Origin: JADHUC01 sp964623055
GTDB taxonomy: Bacteria; Planctomycetota; Planctomycetia; Pirellulales; Pirellulaceae
Length of the DNA stretch: 64,000 bases
Assembly (NCBI GenBank): GCA_964623055.1
Contig: CAZURK010000045.1
Coordinates: 4,093 to 68,092 of the forward strand
Reading direction: 5' to 3'
Position numbers and translations under genes: made by a program. This document shows, piece by piece, positions 17,691 to 27,141 of the stretch. The notes under the pieces were generated by a model. That model did no database searches. It had not been told where the DNA came from and saw nothing but the letters and a program-made list of their open reading frames with translations. How positions within the stretch are numbered: position 1 is the stretch's first letter; every line of letters starts with the position of its first letter.

Positions 17691-20600
17691 ATGCGATGGC
17701 TGTCGAGTCGAATGGTGGCAATCGGTTCGGTCGTGGCGGCGTGCTCGTGTGCTGCGTGGGCCGGGGATCGGTTGCCGGGTGTGGTCTTCGTTGCCGATGA
17801 TATTTTCGGTGCCAAGCATGAGAACCCAGACTACCCGCGACCGGGCACGAGTCACTGGCGCGAGGGCTACTTGTACCACCGGGCCACGACGCAGCACGTG
17901 CTCGAACGGACCACGACGCCGACGCGTCCGGGCCGCAACTTGTATACGCTGATTCCGGCCGGACCGGACGGAACGCTCCGACGCATCACACACTTGACGG
18001 ACGGCGAGGTGTTTGACCCCGAGCCTTCTTACGACGGGCGCCGGATCCTGTTCTCGATGCGGCGCGACGGCGAGGACTGGTTCAACCTCTACGAGATCGG
18101 TGCCGACGGCACGGGACTCGTGCAATTGACGGATGGGCCGTTCAACGATGTGTATGGAGTCTACCTGCCGGACGGGCGGATCGTATTCGTCAGCGATCGG
18201 GCGGGCTACCTGGAAGAGTACCACGAAGAACGGACCGAGACTCTGTGGATTATGGGGGCCGATGGCACAGGTATCGAACAGCTCACGTTTAACCCCGGAA
18301 CCGTCTTCGACCCCACCGTGCTGGCCGACGGGCGGATCCTTTTCAGTCTTTGGGACACGTTCATGCTGAATCTGCCGCCAGCGGACAAGCATGAGACGTA
18401 CTTGATGACGATTCGACCGGACGGGACTGACGAGGGCCACTTTTTCGGGGCCCGGGAGCACCCTTTCTTCAACCGCGAACGGCACTCGGGCGTGGCGCTG
18501 ACGCAATCAGGGCAGATGCCGGACGGAACGATCCTGGTCCAGAGCGAGATGGGCCCTTCGATCCTGGACGTGCGGCGAGGTCTCGACGCGCGGGATGTGC
18601 TCTGGCCGATCTTTCCGTGTACAACGTCGCTTCAATTAGGAGGGGCCACGCACCGGGTACACCTGTCGCCGACCGGCAGCCGCACGACGCCCTACCCCTT
18701 GCCCGACGGTCGGATCCTGCTCGCCGCAACGTTGCCCGGTGCCCGCGACCTGGGTATCTACCTGGCCGATCCGGCAACTCGGCAGATGGAGCTTGTGTAC
18801 AACGATCCGGAGACCGCGGAGTTTGACCCGCGCCCGATCCTGATCGAGCGTCCCCGGCCCGCGATTCTGCCGCCGAAAGGCCGATTTGCGAATCGAGTTC
18901 CGAGGGCACGTAGGAACGAAGGCCGAGTGGCGGTCACGCCACGGGCGCGATTCGTGGTGGCTGCGGGGAGGAGCGCCGACGATCCCGAGCGTGAGAAGGC
19001 GCTAGCCCGGGCCCGATACTTCCAGGTGGTCGAGGCCTTACACACGGCAGTCACGAGTTCCAGCCACACGAATCTGGCGACGCGGATCCTGGGCGTGGTG
19101 CCGATCCGCGCGGACGGCTCGGCATACTTCGAGGCGCCCGCCGACACTCCGCTATTTCTCGAGCCGCTCGACGCGGCGGGGCGTCGCATCGAATACGACT
19201 GGCGGCACCCCGAGACGTCAGTGCCCGTTGGCTCGAAGCAAATCCTCACGGAAATGACTTACATCACGGCGCGGGCCGGCGAGACCAAATCGTGCAGCGG
19301 CTGCCACACCCGGTTGCACGAGTCGGTCGATCCGGACACGCCTGCGTCAGCCCTGGCCGGCCGCCCGGTCCGTGTCGAGCGGGACTTGACGGACCTGATG
19401 TATCGGCGGAACGAGCCGGATGAGTACCGCTGTCAGGCGCGGATCGGCGAGGCGCCCAAGTATCGCCCGTGGCTCAAGAGCCCGGAGGCTGACGTGCGGC
19501 GTCGCGCGTGCGAGCTGTTGGCACAGATCGAGGATGGTACGGAAGAAGACGTGGCGACGATCGGACGGTTATTACTGGACGAGTCGGCGCCGGTCCGCCG
19601 CGCGGCTGCCCGGGCGCTTGGACGGCTGGGCACGCCCGACTCGATGCCCGGACTGATTGGCGCGTTGGAGGACACCGACTGGCAGGTCCGGTTCCACGCC
19701 GCGGCGGCGCTAGAGGCGATCACGTCGTACACGCCCCCCGGGGACCATGACGGCGATTCGGCTCGGCGATTTTACCTCGAGATTGTCGGCCGTCTCCGCG
19801 GAGCCGAGGGCGTGCGGAAAGCCATCGGCCAAGGACCGGCGCCGCTGGAGCCTCCCACGCGGGACGACTGGGACGGACCGCTCCGCCGCTGGTTCGAGGC
19901 GGCCGGGCGACTCGGACCTGAAGCACCGGACTCGGCCCGCGCGATTGTGCGCCAGGCATTGGACGTGCCGTTGCCGCCGCCGGTCACCTTCCAGCCGTAT
20001 GCGGGTAAGCGGCACAGGCTCCAGGGCGAGCCGCCGGAACTGGGCGCGATCCGCGCGGCTGGGAAGATGCGGGATTCAGAAAGTGTGGCTCGGCTGGTGC
20101 CGTGGCTTTCGCGAGCGGAGTACCAGGATCATGCCACGGAAGCGGCCGTGGCGATGGGACGGATCGGCACGCCAGAGGCGGTCGATGCACTTTGGGCGTC
20201 GCTTCGTGAGCAGGTGCCGGAACTGAGGCCATTTCAAACGCGATATCTGCAGCGGGGCCCGCGACCAGAGGAGTATGCTCTGTTGCGAGGGCTGATCTTG
20301 GCCGGGGCCGCGCCGGCGATAGAGGACGTGTCGCTGCTGATATCCATGTTGCCCGGCAGCTTCCTGGAAAAGCCACGTTACGAGGACCGGCTTCGGCCCG
20401 AGTCGCAGCGAGTGCTATTGGGCCGACTGCTTCTGGAAAATGCGGGACTTCGCACACGGGTGGTGAAGCTGTTGGTCGACGTGCTGGCCGGACGGCCTCC
20501 GGCGGCCGATGACCCGTTGTTCGCCGAGATCGTCGAAGGCATCAACCTGGAGCGACCGTTCGCGGAACACCGACGGCCGTTTCCGGTGGTCAAACAAATC

Positions 20601-21944
20601 GAACCGGAACAGGCCCTCTGGTTCCTGGGTTGCCTGGCCGTGGACAGGACGGAGGTTCCGGAGCGTCTAATCCTTCCATACTTGACCAGCGAGAATTGGC
20701 GCGAGCGGATCGACGGGGCGGTGCTGCTGGACATTTTGGGGTTTGGCTCACAAGCGGCCGACGCGCTGTTCCGCGAAGCGGCGAAGCCCTATTCGTTCAG
20801 CGAGATCATGGGCATCGGGAAGAGCCACCCCGACACCAATTTCCGGGACAAATGCTACATGGTCGCTGCTTTGGCCCACCGCGCCGAGGACGTGGCGAGG
20901 CTGCAAACGTTCACCGATCCGCGAACGCGATACCGGGACGTGCGGTACGGCTTGGCCATTGGGCTGGGCCGCCGCGGGGAGACGGAAGGCATAGAGTTGT
21001 TGACCCGACTTGCCACAACCGATCCGATTTCGGCGGTACGCCGCGAGGCCCGGCAGTCGCTTTGGGCCATTCAGGAGCAGCACCGGCTTGCGGGCAAACC
21101 GGTGCCGCCGATCGAGCTTGGTGAGGTGATGGCCTTAGAGGGGTGGCACCCGCCGCGGGGACTGAAATGGCCGGGGCCGGTTGTGATACGACCGGCACCC
21201 GGGGCGCCCGAAGACCAACCGGCGGAGCATCTCGCGCGGCTCGTTGCGGCTGGCCTTGAAAAGGGGAACTACCGCGACCTGAACAACTCGAACAACCAGG
21301 CCCCCGGCACCAATGCGATGATGATTCGCGGCATCCGCTCCTTCGACCGGGCCGTCGCTCTGCTGACCGAACGCGATCGCATGTCGGCAGGACCGCTTCT
21401 GAAGAAGATGTTGGATTCATCGTATCCGTTCGCTAACTACCTGGCGTTGCGAGAGTACTCTGGCGAAGCATCCGCCGACGAGGAGCAACTTCTGATAGCG
21501 CAGCTTGACCGTTTTGCGAACTCGTCGGACACAGCGCGATTCTACTGGGCGTGCGAGGCGTTGGCCGATCAGGACGTCAAGGCGGCGCTTCCGAGGTTGG
21601 CGCGACTGGCCAGCACCGAGAACCCAGCCGGCCTGCACGGCCCGCTGGGAATGGGCTTAGGCTACCCGGCCGCCAAGGCACTCGCCCGGTTGGCCGGCAG
21701 CATCGAACACGCGGAGGTCCAGCGGCTTCTCGATTGCGAGAACATCTGGCTTCGAGCCGGAGCGTTGGCCGGGCTGACCGAGGCTCGCGCCCCAGGCATT
21801 GAGTTACTACTCCGTGAGGTGGCAGAAGCGCACCCGTCGGGCGTCGTCTTCGATCACGCCCGCGTAGGTCTGGCCCAACTTGGCGAACGTACCGATCTTC
21901 GTGTAACGCATCGAATGCGGACTGGCCACGGGGCGACACCGTGA
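17691..21944 (+). CDS. PD40 propeller, haem-motif and HEAT-repeat fusion protein
   Basis: This 1417-residue protein starts at ATG 17691 after GAGGAG. After a signal peptide (MVAIGSVVAACSCAAWA) comes a TolB-like PD40 propeller (about 90-430) with repeated blades such as EPSYDGRRILFSMRRDGEDW and YLPDGRIVFVSDRAG. A single CSGCH cytochrome-c motif (C535, C538, H539) sits in a hinge, and HEAT repeats follow (LDESAPVRRAAARALGRLG, LEDTDWQVRFHAAAALEAI) through most of the rest. Related planctomycete proteins combine propeller, haem and HEAT modules and are thought to work in the periplasm, possibly in electron transfer linked to polymer breakdown. The role is unknown. It ends 20 bp from a convergent gene. 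Confidence 0.82.
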   Translation: MRWLSSRMVAIGSVVAACSCAAWAGDRLPGVVFVADDIFGAKHENPDYPRPGTSHWREGYLYHRATTQHVLERTTTPTRPGRNLYTLIPAGPDGTLRRITHLTDGEVFDPEPSYDGRRILFSMRRDGEDWFNLYEIGADGTGLVQLTDGPFNDVYGVYLPDGRIVFVSDRAGYLEEYHEERTETLWIMGADGTGIEQLTFNPGTVFDPTVLADGRILFSLWDTFMLNLPPADKHETYLMTIRPDGTDEGHFFGAREHPFFNRERHSGVALTQSGQMPDGTILVQSEMGPSILDVRRGLDARDVLWPIFPCTTSLQLGGATHRVHLSPTGSRTTPYPLPDGRILLAATLPGARDLGIYLADPATRQMELVYNDPETAEFDPRPILIERPRPAILPPKGRFANRVPRARRNEGRVAVTPRARFVVAAGRSADDPEREKALARARYFQVVEALHTAVTSSSHTNLATRILGVVPIRADGSAYFEAPADTPLFLEPLDAAGRRIEYDWRHPETSVPVGSKQILTEMTYITARAGETKSCSGCHTRLHESVDPDTPASALAGRPVRVERDLTDLMYRRNEPDEYRCQARIGEAPKYRPWLKSPEADVRRRACELLAQIEDGTEEDVATIGRLLLDESAPVRRAAARALGRLGTPDSMPGLIGALEDTDWQVRFHAAAALEAITSYTPPGDHDGDSARRFYLEIVGRLRGAEGVRKAIGQGPAPLEPPTRDDWDGPLRRWFEAAGRLGPEAPDSARAIVRQALDVPLPPPVTFQPYAGKRHRLQGEPPELGAIRAAGKMRDSESVARLVPWLSRAEYQDHATEAAVAMGRIGTPEAVDALWASLREQVPELRPFQTRYLQRGPRPEEYALLRGLILAGAAPAIEDVSLLISMLPGSFLEKPRYEDRLRPESQRVLLGRLLLENAGLRTRVVKLLVDVLAGRPPAADDPLFAEIVEGINLERPFAEHRRPFPVVKQIEPEQALWFLGCLAVDRTEVPERLILPYLTSENWRERIDGAVLLDILGFGSQAADALFREAAKPYSFSEIMGIGKSHPDTNFRDKCYMVAALAHRAEDVARLQTFTDPRTRYRDVRYGLAIGLGRRGETEGIELLTRLATTDPISAVRREARQSLWAIQEQHRLAGKPVPPIELGEVMALEGWHPPRGLKWPGPVVIRPAPGAPEDQPAEHLARLVAAGLEKGNYRDLNNSNNQAPGTNAMMIRGIRSFDRAVALLTERDRMSAGPLLKKMLDSSYPFANYLALREYSGEASADEEQLLIAQLDRFANSSDTARFYWACEALADQDVKAALPRLARLASTENPAGLHGPLGMGLGYPAAKALARLAGSIEHAEVQRLLDCENIWLRAGALAGLTEARAPGIELLLREVAEAHPSGVVFDHARVGLAQLGERTDLRVTHRMRTGHGATP

Positions 21945-21964
21945 ATCACTACAAAGCTCCGCCA

Positions 21965-22915
21965 CTATTTCGCGACGGTGAATTTGACATCAGGTGTGCT
22001 TGTCTCGCCTGTCCAGACATTTTCAAAGCCGAAGTTCTTTCCATCTCGCGCATTCTTGTAACGTAGCTTCACCGTGTACTCGCCAGGCGTCGTGGCCATC
22101 CCAAGTTGGAAGCCGTAGCCGATTGTTCTTACGCGACCTGGTCGTACATCGACGAAATTGTGTTGCTTGATCGGCGGTTTTTGTGGTGCGGTGATCGTCG
22201 TTTGGACCTGGATCGGCTGTCCGTCCGGGTCGGTCAATTCGATCGCAAACTGGTCGTCGTAAGGGTAGCTCACCAATTGGACTGAATTGTCCGTGGAGTT
22301 CCAGAACATTGTATAGGCTGACATTTGGGCAAGGGCCTTAACCGGTTTGCCGTTGACGAGAGTCTTTGATTTGCGCATGTCGCGTTGCTCGATAAAGACC
22401 CCTACGTACAGACCGTCTTTTGGCTCACTCCATTGAGTCTTCTTCAGCGTCGCCATCTTCTCTTTCATTTCGTCGAGCTTGTCCATCGGCTGGCGATCGG
22501 TCGGATAGGTTGCCCAATAGACCGGCAGCTTCTCGTCGGCCTGCATGACCCAGATAGATGATTCGCCGACCTTTGGCGCCGGCAGATCCGTCGACAACCG
22601 CAACCCACCGGGATTTCGCTTTGGCCATGCCAGCCGGATGACGCCGTTCGCTCTCGCCTTGCCTCTCAGGAACACGCTGGGTTTGATAATGCCGGTTTCG
22701 TAAACGGTTCCGTTCTTCTCGACATCCTCGCCCAGCTTTTCAACCGTTCCAGCGACGATTAGATCGGCTTCAGCCATGCGGATTTCTTGCGGGACATATG
22801 CCCAGCTTGCTTGAACCGTCCGTGACGTCATCGTTACCACACACAACGTCAACACCGCGCATCCTAAGGACATGGTGATGTTGACTACACATAGTCTCGT
22901 TCGATGCTGACGCAT
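21965..22915 (-). CDS. Exported protein of unknown function
   Basis: This 316-residue protein starts at ATG 22915 after AGGAGAATGAC. The signal segment is CAVLTLCVVTMTSRTVQA, followed by SWAYVPQEIRMAEADLIVAGTVEKL, an opening seen in exported planctomycete proteins that report on metal or thiol stress only by annotation guess. The middle is charged (residues 150-185) and the C-terminal 90 residues form a beta-sandwich-like part (GEYTVKLRYKNARDGKNFGF). I do not recognise the family. The downstream gene order suggests no operon; a small exported protein gene follows upstream at 22984. Confidence 0.72.
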   Translation of the reverse strand: MRQHRTRLCVVNITMSLGCAVLTLCVVTMTSRTVQASWAYVPQEIRMAEADLIVAGTVEKLGEDVEKNGTVYETGIIKPSVFLRGKARANGVIRLAWPKRNPGGLRLSTDLPAPKVGESSIWVMQADEKLPVYWATYPTDRQPMDKLDEMKEKMATLKKTQWSEPKDGLYVGVFIEQRDMRKSKTLVNGKPVKALAQMSAYTMFWNSTDNSVQLVSYPYDDQFAIELTDPDGQPIQVQTTITAPQKPPIKQHNFVDVRPGRVRTIGYGFQLGMATTPGEYTVKLRYKNARDGKNFGFENVWTGETSTPDVKFTVAK

Positions 22916-22983
22916 GTCATTCTCCTCTCATTGTCTGAGATCTTGCTCACAAAGCGAGTGTACTGAATCTGCGATTGATCAAG

Positions 22984-23319
22984 CTACTCTTCCTTCTCTT
23001 CCTTCTTGAGTTTGACCATGTTTGCCTCCAGCGTGGGCTTGCCAGCAGACTTCAATTCAATTGTGGCAACGAGTTGAGGGGCTAGCATGCCTTTCTCTTC
23101 TTTGTTCTTTGTCGGGAAGACATAAAGATACGCTTTCTGTTCTTGGTGGTCCGTTACTTCAATCGTCAGGCCGCCAAGTCCTCCCATGATCGTGTCAAAA
23201 TCAGCATCGTACCTGTGTGAATCGGTCGGGCCAAAGGATGCTCCCATCAGCACGATGGCTGCAGAAGCAACAACGCAACCGATCAGAAAGGACATGGACT
23301 TCTGAAAACGGTTAGACAT
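22984..23319 (-). CDS. Small exported protein, lysine/glutamate-rich tail
   Basis: The frame is open much further upstream, but the ATG at 23319 is preceded by GGAGATACTGTC and opens directly on a signal peptide (MSFLIGCVVASAAIVLMGASFG), giving 111 residues. The mature part is about 85 residues with LTIEVTDHQEQKAYLYVF and ends in a run of lysine and glutamate (MVKLKKEEKEE). The function is unknown. An extended -10-like sequence at 23385-23393 fits as its promoter. Confidence 0.68.
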   Translation of the reverse strand: MSNRFQKSMSFLIGCVVASAAIVLMGASFGPTDSHRYDADFDTIMGGLGGLTIEVTDHQEQKAYLYVFPTKNKEEKGMLAPQLVATIELKSAGKPTLEANMVKLKKEEKEE

Positions 23320-23370
23320 GACAGTATCTCCCAAGACTAGTGACTCAGTTTCTACTACCGTCTGATTTAG

Positions 23371-23403
23371 CGGACACTGCGTGCATTGTACCACTTGGGT
23401 TCG
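23371..23403 (-). promoter_or_regulatory. Copy 1 of a repeated extended -10 promoter-like sequence
   Basis: On the minus strand this reads TGGTACAATGCA, an extended -10 (TG-N-TACAAT at 23385-23393) inside about 30 bp shared with 24670-24702. It lies about 60 bp upstream of the start at 23319. No good -35 box is visible. Confidence 0.5.
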
Positions 23404-23414
23404 GGGCGCGACAT

Positions 23415-23473
23415 TCAGGGGCAGTGTCTGCCTTTGAATTCCGCGGAATAGGGGAGATACACGCTGCCCCTGA
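23415..23473. repeat. Palindrome I with inner ATTCCGCGGAAT
   Basis: The outer arms CAGGGGCAG (23416-23424) and CTGCCCCTG (23464-23472) are exact complements, and inside lies the perfect 12-bp palindrome ATTCCGCGGAAT. The nested form suggests a REP-like or small transposon-derived element. It lies between the small exported gene and the membrane-anchored unknown. Confidence 0.6.
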
Positions 23474-23537
23474 GCCGCACGTGACAAGGGGCACCGCCAT
23501 ATGGGTGCGTCTGCTATGCCGTTACGCGACGATACGC

Positions 23538-24230
23538 TCAGAGTTCTTGGAGCCACACCATGAAGCCCGGCATTGGATTGGGCGATGGTTCGTAGGTTCC
23601 ATCCGGTTGGCGTTCGCACGGCCGGCGTTGCAGCAAAATAATCGGGCCCTTCGGATCGCGGACCACCGTACCGCGGCTTCCGATGACTCTTCCGTCGACG
23701 CTCGATATCTCGGACATCCAACGCAGTTTGTCGTTGGGGATTCGCAGCGATGCGCCGGACATTTGCCACTTCGAATTACCGATGCGCGACTGGACCGAGA
23801 GCTGCCAATGAGCGTCGTCGATTCGGCGGAGCTTTGCCGTGACAAGGACTTCGTTGTCGGTCTCCCAATACGGTTCGTTGGAGATTGCAGAAACGCCCGG
23901 TTTCTGCGGCACGTCGTTCTGCGGGATATTTTCGCAAGCGATGTTCCACGAGTATCGGTGGCCTTTCGGAACAAACAGTCGCCAACGCCATGTGTTCGGC
24001 TCGTGCGTGTCAACTGCAATGGCGTGAAGCTGCGTTCGATCTTCAATCGACAGGTAGCCAATTTCGTCTCGCAGTGCCCGGAGTTCCCGTTCCGCCTCAC
24101 GCAGCCGACGCGACGTATGGTAGTAGCCGACGGCAACGCAAAGGCCGACGACCATCAGTAAGAACGTGCGCAAGCTGAATCTCAGACGATTTGGTGTCCC
24201 TTCAGTGTCTGTGGCAGTTTCTTGTGGCAT
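23538..24230 (-). CDS. Membrane-anchored planctomycete hypothetical (RFSLRTFLL type)
   Basis: This 230-residue protein opens with RLRFSLRTFLLMVVGLCVAV near residues 15-34, an N-terminal anchor motif that recurs in many planctomycete hypotheticals. A short coiled coil follows (RRLREAERELRALRDEIGYL, about 41-60), then a beta-rich extracytoplasmic domain with FVPKGHRYSWN and VTAKLRRIDDAHWQLSVQS. The function of this group is not known. Confidence 0.75.
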   Translation of the reverse strand: MPQETATDTEGTPNRLRFSLRTFLLMVVGLCVAVGYYHTSRRLREAERELRALRDEIGYLSIEDRTQLHAIAVDTHEPNTWRWRLFVPKGHRYSWNIACENIPQNDVPQKPGVSAISNEPYWETDNEVLVTAKLRRIDDAHWQLSVQSRIGNSKWQMSGASLRIPNDKLRWMSEISSVDGRVIGSRGTVVRDPKGPIILLQRRPCERQPDGTYEPSPNPMPGFMVWLQEL

Positions 24231-24275
24231 GACGTGTGGCTCTGCGGCTAAGCGAAGCCTCGTCCGTGGCTGCCG

Positions 24276-24650
24276 CTAGTTAACCTCGTCTCTCGTGCAT
24301 AGGTGGTCTCTCTGCGCCTTTGCCTGATCGCCTGCCCCGAAAACTCCATTCAGCATTACGATCACTAGCGCGCCCGAGCCTATCCATGCGAGACCGGTCA
24401 CTAGCCAATGCGTGAACGCGCATTCTATCAGAGCCCCGTCGGATATAGTCCAAGGCTTTGCTTTGGGCATGGCGGTGAAGAATAGACCGTTCTTGAATGC
24501 ATGTTCGAATCCCAGGTGAAAGCCAATAACAAGTTTATGCAAGAACTTGTTGAATATCAGGAAAAGGAGCCATGCTGGCTGTACGATGAAGAATGCGATC
24601 CCAACGAATACTCGGCTTCGCTTTGACATTGTCGTTGGGTCTTCTTCCAT
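24276..24650 (-). CDS. Small integral membrane protein, unknown
   Basis: This encodes 124 residues from ATG 24650; a second ATG at 24629 (117 residues) is almost as good, since neither has an ideal ribosome site. Two hydrophobic segments are seen: VFVGIAFFIVQPAWLLFLIF near residues 14-33 and WLVTGLAWIGSGALVIVML near 82-100. I do not recognise the family. The extended -10-like copy at 24684-24692 fits as its promoter. Confidence 0.6.
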   Translation of the reverse strand: MEEDPTTMSKRSRVFVGIAFFIVQPAWLLFLIFNKFLHKLVIGFHLGFEHAFKNGLFFTAMPKAKPWTISDGALIECAFTHWLVTGLAWIGSGALVIVMLNGVFGAGDQAKAQRDHLCTRDEVN

Positions 24651-24669
24651 TTCTCCCGCCGGATTCCCA

Positions 24670-24702
24670 CGGACACTCGATGCATTGTACCATTTGGCTT
24701 CG
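24670..24702 (-). promoter_or_regulatory. Copy 2 of the repeated extended -10 promoter-like sequence
   Basis: On the minus strand this again reads TGGTACAATGCA, and the match to 23371-23403 covers about 27 of 32 bases. It lies just upstream of the start at 24650, with an expected leader of under 30 nt. Confidence 0.5.
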
Positions 24703-24738
24703 CCTACGGCACTAAAAGAGACGAATTCTCCTCGCCGT

Positions 24739-27054
24739 TCACCTGCCGGATCTGATGGTATAGGAAACCCTCGCGCGTTTCGGCATCGTCGCCGGCTGCC
24801 CGCCGCTTCTGAGCAGATCGATCCGCAGGTTTTGAATCAGGTCACGGCTTTGGTAACTCGTGCAAACCACTTCGTCGGCCAGGTCGACTTGTTGCGGCGT
24901 ATCGAACTCGATCACGACCGGATGCCCAAAGCGCGTAATGCGGATCGCCGAAACGCCCTTGGTCATCTCGACGCCCGCGGTCTGCCAAGTCCCGTCGACG
25001 GAGTATTCGATGGTGACCGTCAAAGGCGGCTCCTTCTTTTGGCCTCGGCGTGTGTGATCGATGTAAATCGGCAGGTTCTCCCACAGTTCGACGAGCCGGT
25101 CACGGCGGTCTTCTGCCACGCCACGATGTTCCCGGGCGTCCTCGCCCCGAGAGAGCAGTTCGCTGGTGATCCGCAGGCCGTTGGGCTGCTTTTCGAATTG
25201 TCGTCGGTAGACCACATGGCCTGTGTCTTTGATCGTACCCTCCACTTCCACCGTGCCTTTCTCGCCCAGAAAACCGGCGGCGTGAACCGTCGGCACGTCG
25301 CCGTCCAATTCGAAACTCACCCAGGGGTGCCGCTGACGTGCGGTCGAAAATGCCTTACCGTCGATGGTTCGTCCCCAGAGATGATGAGTTGTCCATCGGT
25401 CGACACTCCAGCGGTTTTCCGGCTTGACGCCTTCCTTCGGGCGCCACGTGACGTAATTCCACTTGTCGGGGAGCCGGCCAAGGATCACCAAGCCGGAGCC
25501 TTGTGTCCAGAAGGCAGCCAGTGAACCGCCAGCAAGAGCGCCGCTGCCGCCGATGTCGTACGCCCGGCCCATGTCGGGCACCGCCTCGACCTGGAACGTC
25601 CAGTCCGCCTGCTTGGCCACCCAGAACTCGCTGTCGAAGTTGATGCTGAAATCCTCCGGGCGCGATAGCGGGAGCACAAGCAATGGACTTTTTGCCGCGA
25701 TCAACTTGCGGAACCGCGCGTAGGAACCGTCGATGTAGGCGTCCCAGGTATAGGGAATATCTGCGAGCCAGTGGCGTTCTTCCCACAGCGAAGGCTCAAG
25801 CAGCCAGTTTCGGCCCTCGCCGGTCTTCGGGCCCCTGGCGAGGCGCTCGACCGCCTGGCGAATCTGGTCGCGCATGACCTGCGGTTCGGCGATGCCCGTG
25901 GCGACAAGCTCGTCGCTCGCCGGGTCGACGCCCAGCAGATACAATCCGTGCTCGCTGAGCATGGCTGAAGCGATCGGTCGCCAGGGACGATTGCGCTGGT
26001 CACGGGCATAAGGATCGTTCGTCCGCGTCGCCCAGCTCGAAGGACCGTCCCACCGGCCGTTGGGCTCCGGAAACGTGTTGTAGGCTTTGAAACGAAGCAT
26101 GCGGTCGATCACCTCGGGCAGGAACGCATCCCAAGCCGGATTGCCGCGCGTTGTTATCGCCGCTTCGAGCAGATGGAAGAGCGAGATACCGTTGTAGCTC
26201 GTCTCCGGCCCGTCCGCTTCGCCGATGTATCCGGCCGAGTGGAACGATCCCCGGCGCGGGTCGGACGTGGCCGCCGATCGGCGCGCGTCACCAAAGAGGA
26301 TTCGCCGGGCGTCCGTCACCAAACGGTCTTGCATAGCCGTGTCATGGAAGACCTCGGAAAGCGTCGCGAGTGTCGAGATCGCGCGCATGTCCATGTTTGT
26401 GTTGCCGTCGCATGGTGCTAGCCGCTCGATATGCTGTAGGTAGAAGACGAGTCCGTCTTCGAAGGCCCGTTGAGCCGCTCTTGGCAAGAGGTTCCGGCCG
26501 TGCTGATACGTGTAAGCCCAGGAACCGAGATTGGCGCTCGTGAAGCTCGGGTTCAGGTTTCGGGGATCTTCCCAGCAGGTCTCCAGCATGATCATGTCGA
26601 CGATTGCCACGACCAACGCGCGGCGTCGGGCGGCACGGTTGCCGAAGAAGGGGTTTCCCGGCACATCCAACTGCGTCCACCACGTCATGCCCGCCGGGTT
26701 TTGGAAGGTGTAGATCCCGTCGGGCCGTTCGATCCGCTTGAGCGTGAACCATTCGGGGGCGGCATAAAACTGCACGCTTGCCGGAAGGCGGCTGCCTCCC
26801 TTCATCGCGATCCAGTCACGGTAGAGTTTCTCGTGATCCGTTGCCTTGTATGCATCGACGAACTGCCAGTTCGTGTCGGCGATGGCAAAGTCCGCCGGCT
26901 TGAGGGAAGCGAGATAAGTGCGCAACACTTGTTGCCAAGGATGCCGTTGCGGTATCTCGGCGGCAGCGAGGAACTGCTCCGCTTGAAGTGCAGCGAACAT
27001 GAAAAGACCGGCGACAATCCAGTCAAGAGTCCGACGGACTGAGTACAGAGTCAT
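24739..27054 (-). CDS. Secreted alpha/alpha-toroid-like protein, lyase candidate
   Basis: This 771-residue protein has a signal peptide (WIVAGLFMFAALQAEQFLAA). Residues 40-450 are helix-rich with conserved W/Y/H/N clusters (TWWTQLDVPGNPFFGNRAAR, DGNTNMDMRAISTL, YNGISLFHLLEAAITTRG), and the rest is a beta-sheet domain (FSINFDSEFWVAKQADWTF, TQGSGLVILGRLPDKWNYV). That order resembles heparinase-II/alginate-lyase type polysaccharide lyases, but I cannot point to a confirmed catalytic set. It probably acts on an acidic polysaccharide. It is followed downstream by the small membrane gene and preceded by the isomerase-like gene, all on the minus strand. Confidence 0.65.
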   Translation of the reverse strand: MTLYSVRRTLDWIVAGLFMFAALQAEQFLAAAEIPQRHPWQQVLRTYLASLKPADFAIADTNWQFVDAYKATDHEKLYRDWIAMKGGSRLPASVQFYAAPEWFTLKRIERPDGIYTFQNPAGMTWWTQLDVPGNPFFGNRAARRRALVVAIVDMIMLETCWEDPRNLNPSFTSANLGSWAYTYQHGRNLLPRAAQRAFEDGLVFYLQHIERLAPCDGNTNMDMRAISTLATLSEVFHDTAMQDRLVTDARRILFGDARRSAATSDPRRGSFHSAGYIGEADGPETSYNGISLFHLLEAAITTRGNPAWDAFLPEVIDRMLRFKAYNTFPEPNGRWDGPSSWATRTNDPYARDQRNRPWRPIASAMLSEHGLYLLGVDPASDELVATGIAEPQVMRDQIRQAVERLARGPKTGEGRNWLLEPSLWEERHWLADIPYTWDAYIDGSYARFRKLIAAKSPLLVLPLSRPEDFSINFDSEFWVAKQADWTFQVEAVPDMGRAYDIGGSGALAGGSLAAFWTQGSGLVILGRLPDKWNYVTWRPKEGVKPENRWSVDRWTTHHLWGRTIDGKAFSTARQRHPWVSFELDGDVPTVHAAGFLGEKGTVEVEGTIKDTGHVVYRRQFEKQPNGLRITSELLSRGEDAREHRGVAEDRRDRLVELWENLPIYIDHTRRGQKKEPPLTVTIEYSVDGTWQTAGVEMTKGVSAIRITRFGHPVVIEFDTPQQVDLADEVVCTSYQSRDLIQNLRIDLLRSGGQPATMPKRARVSYTIRSGR

Positions 27055-27141
27055 GAGAGACTCCTCCCTTGGAAAACCGGAGATCAGGTGCGGCCGTGAC
27101 GGATACCATTATGGCCAGGAGAAACCCGGCGCACATCGGCT

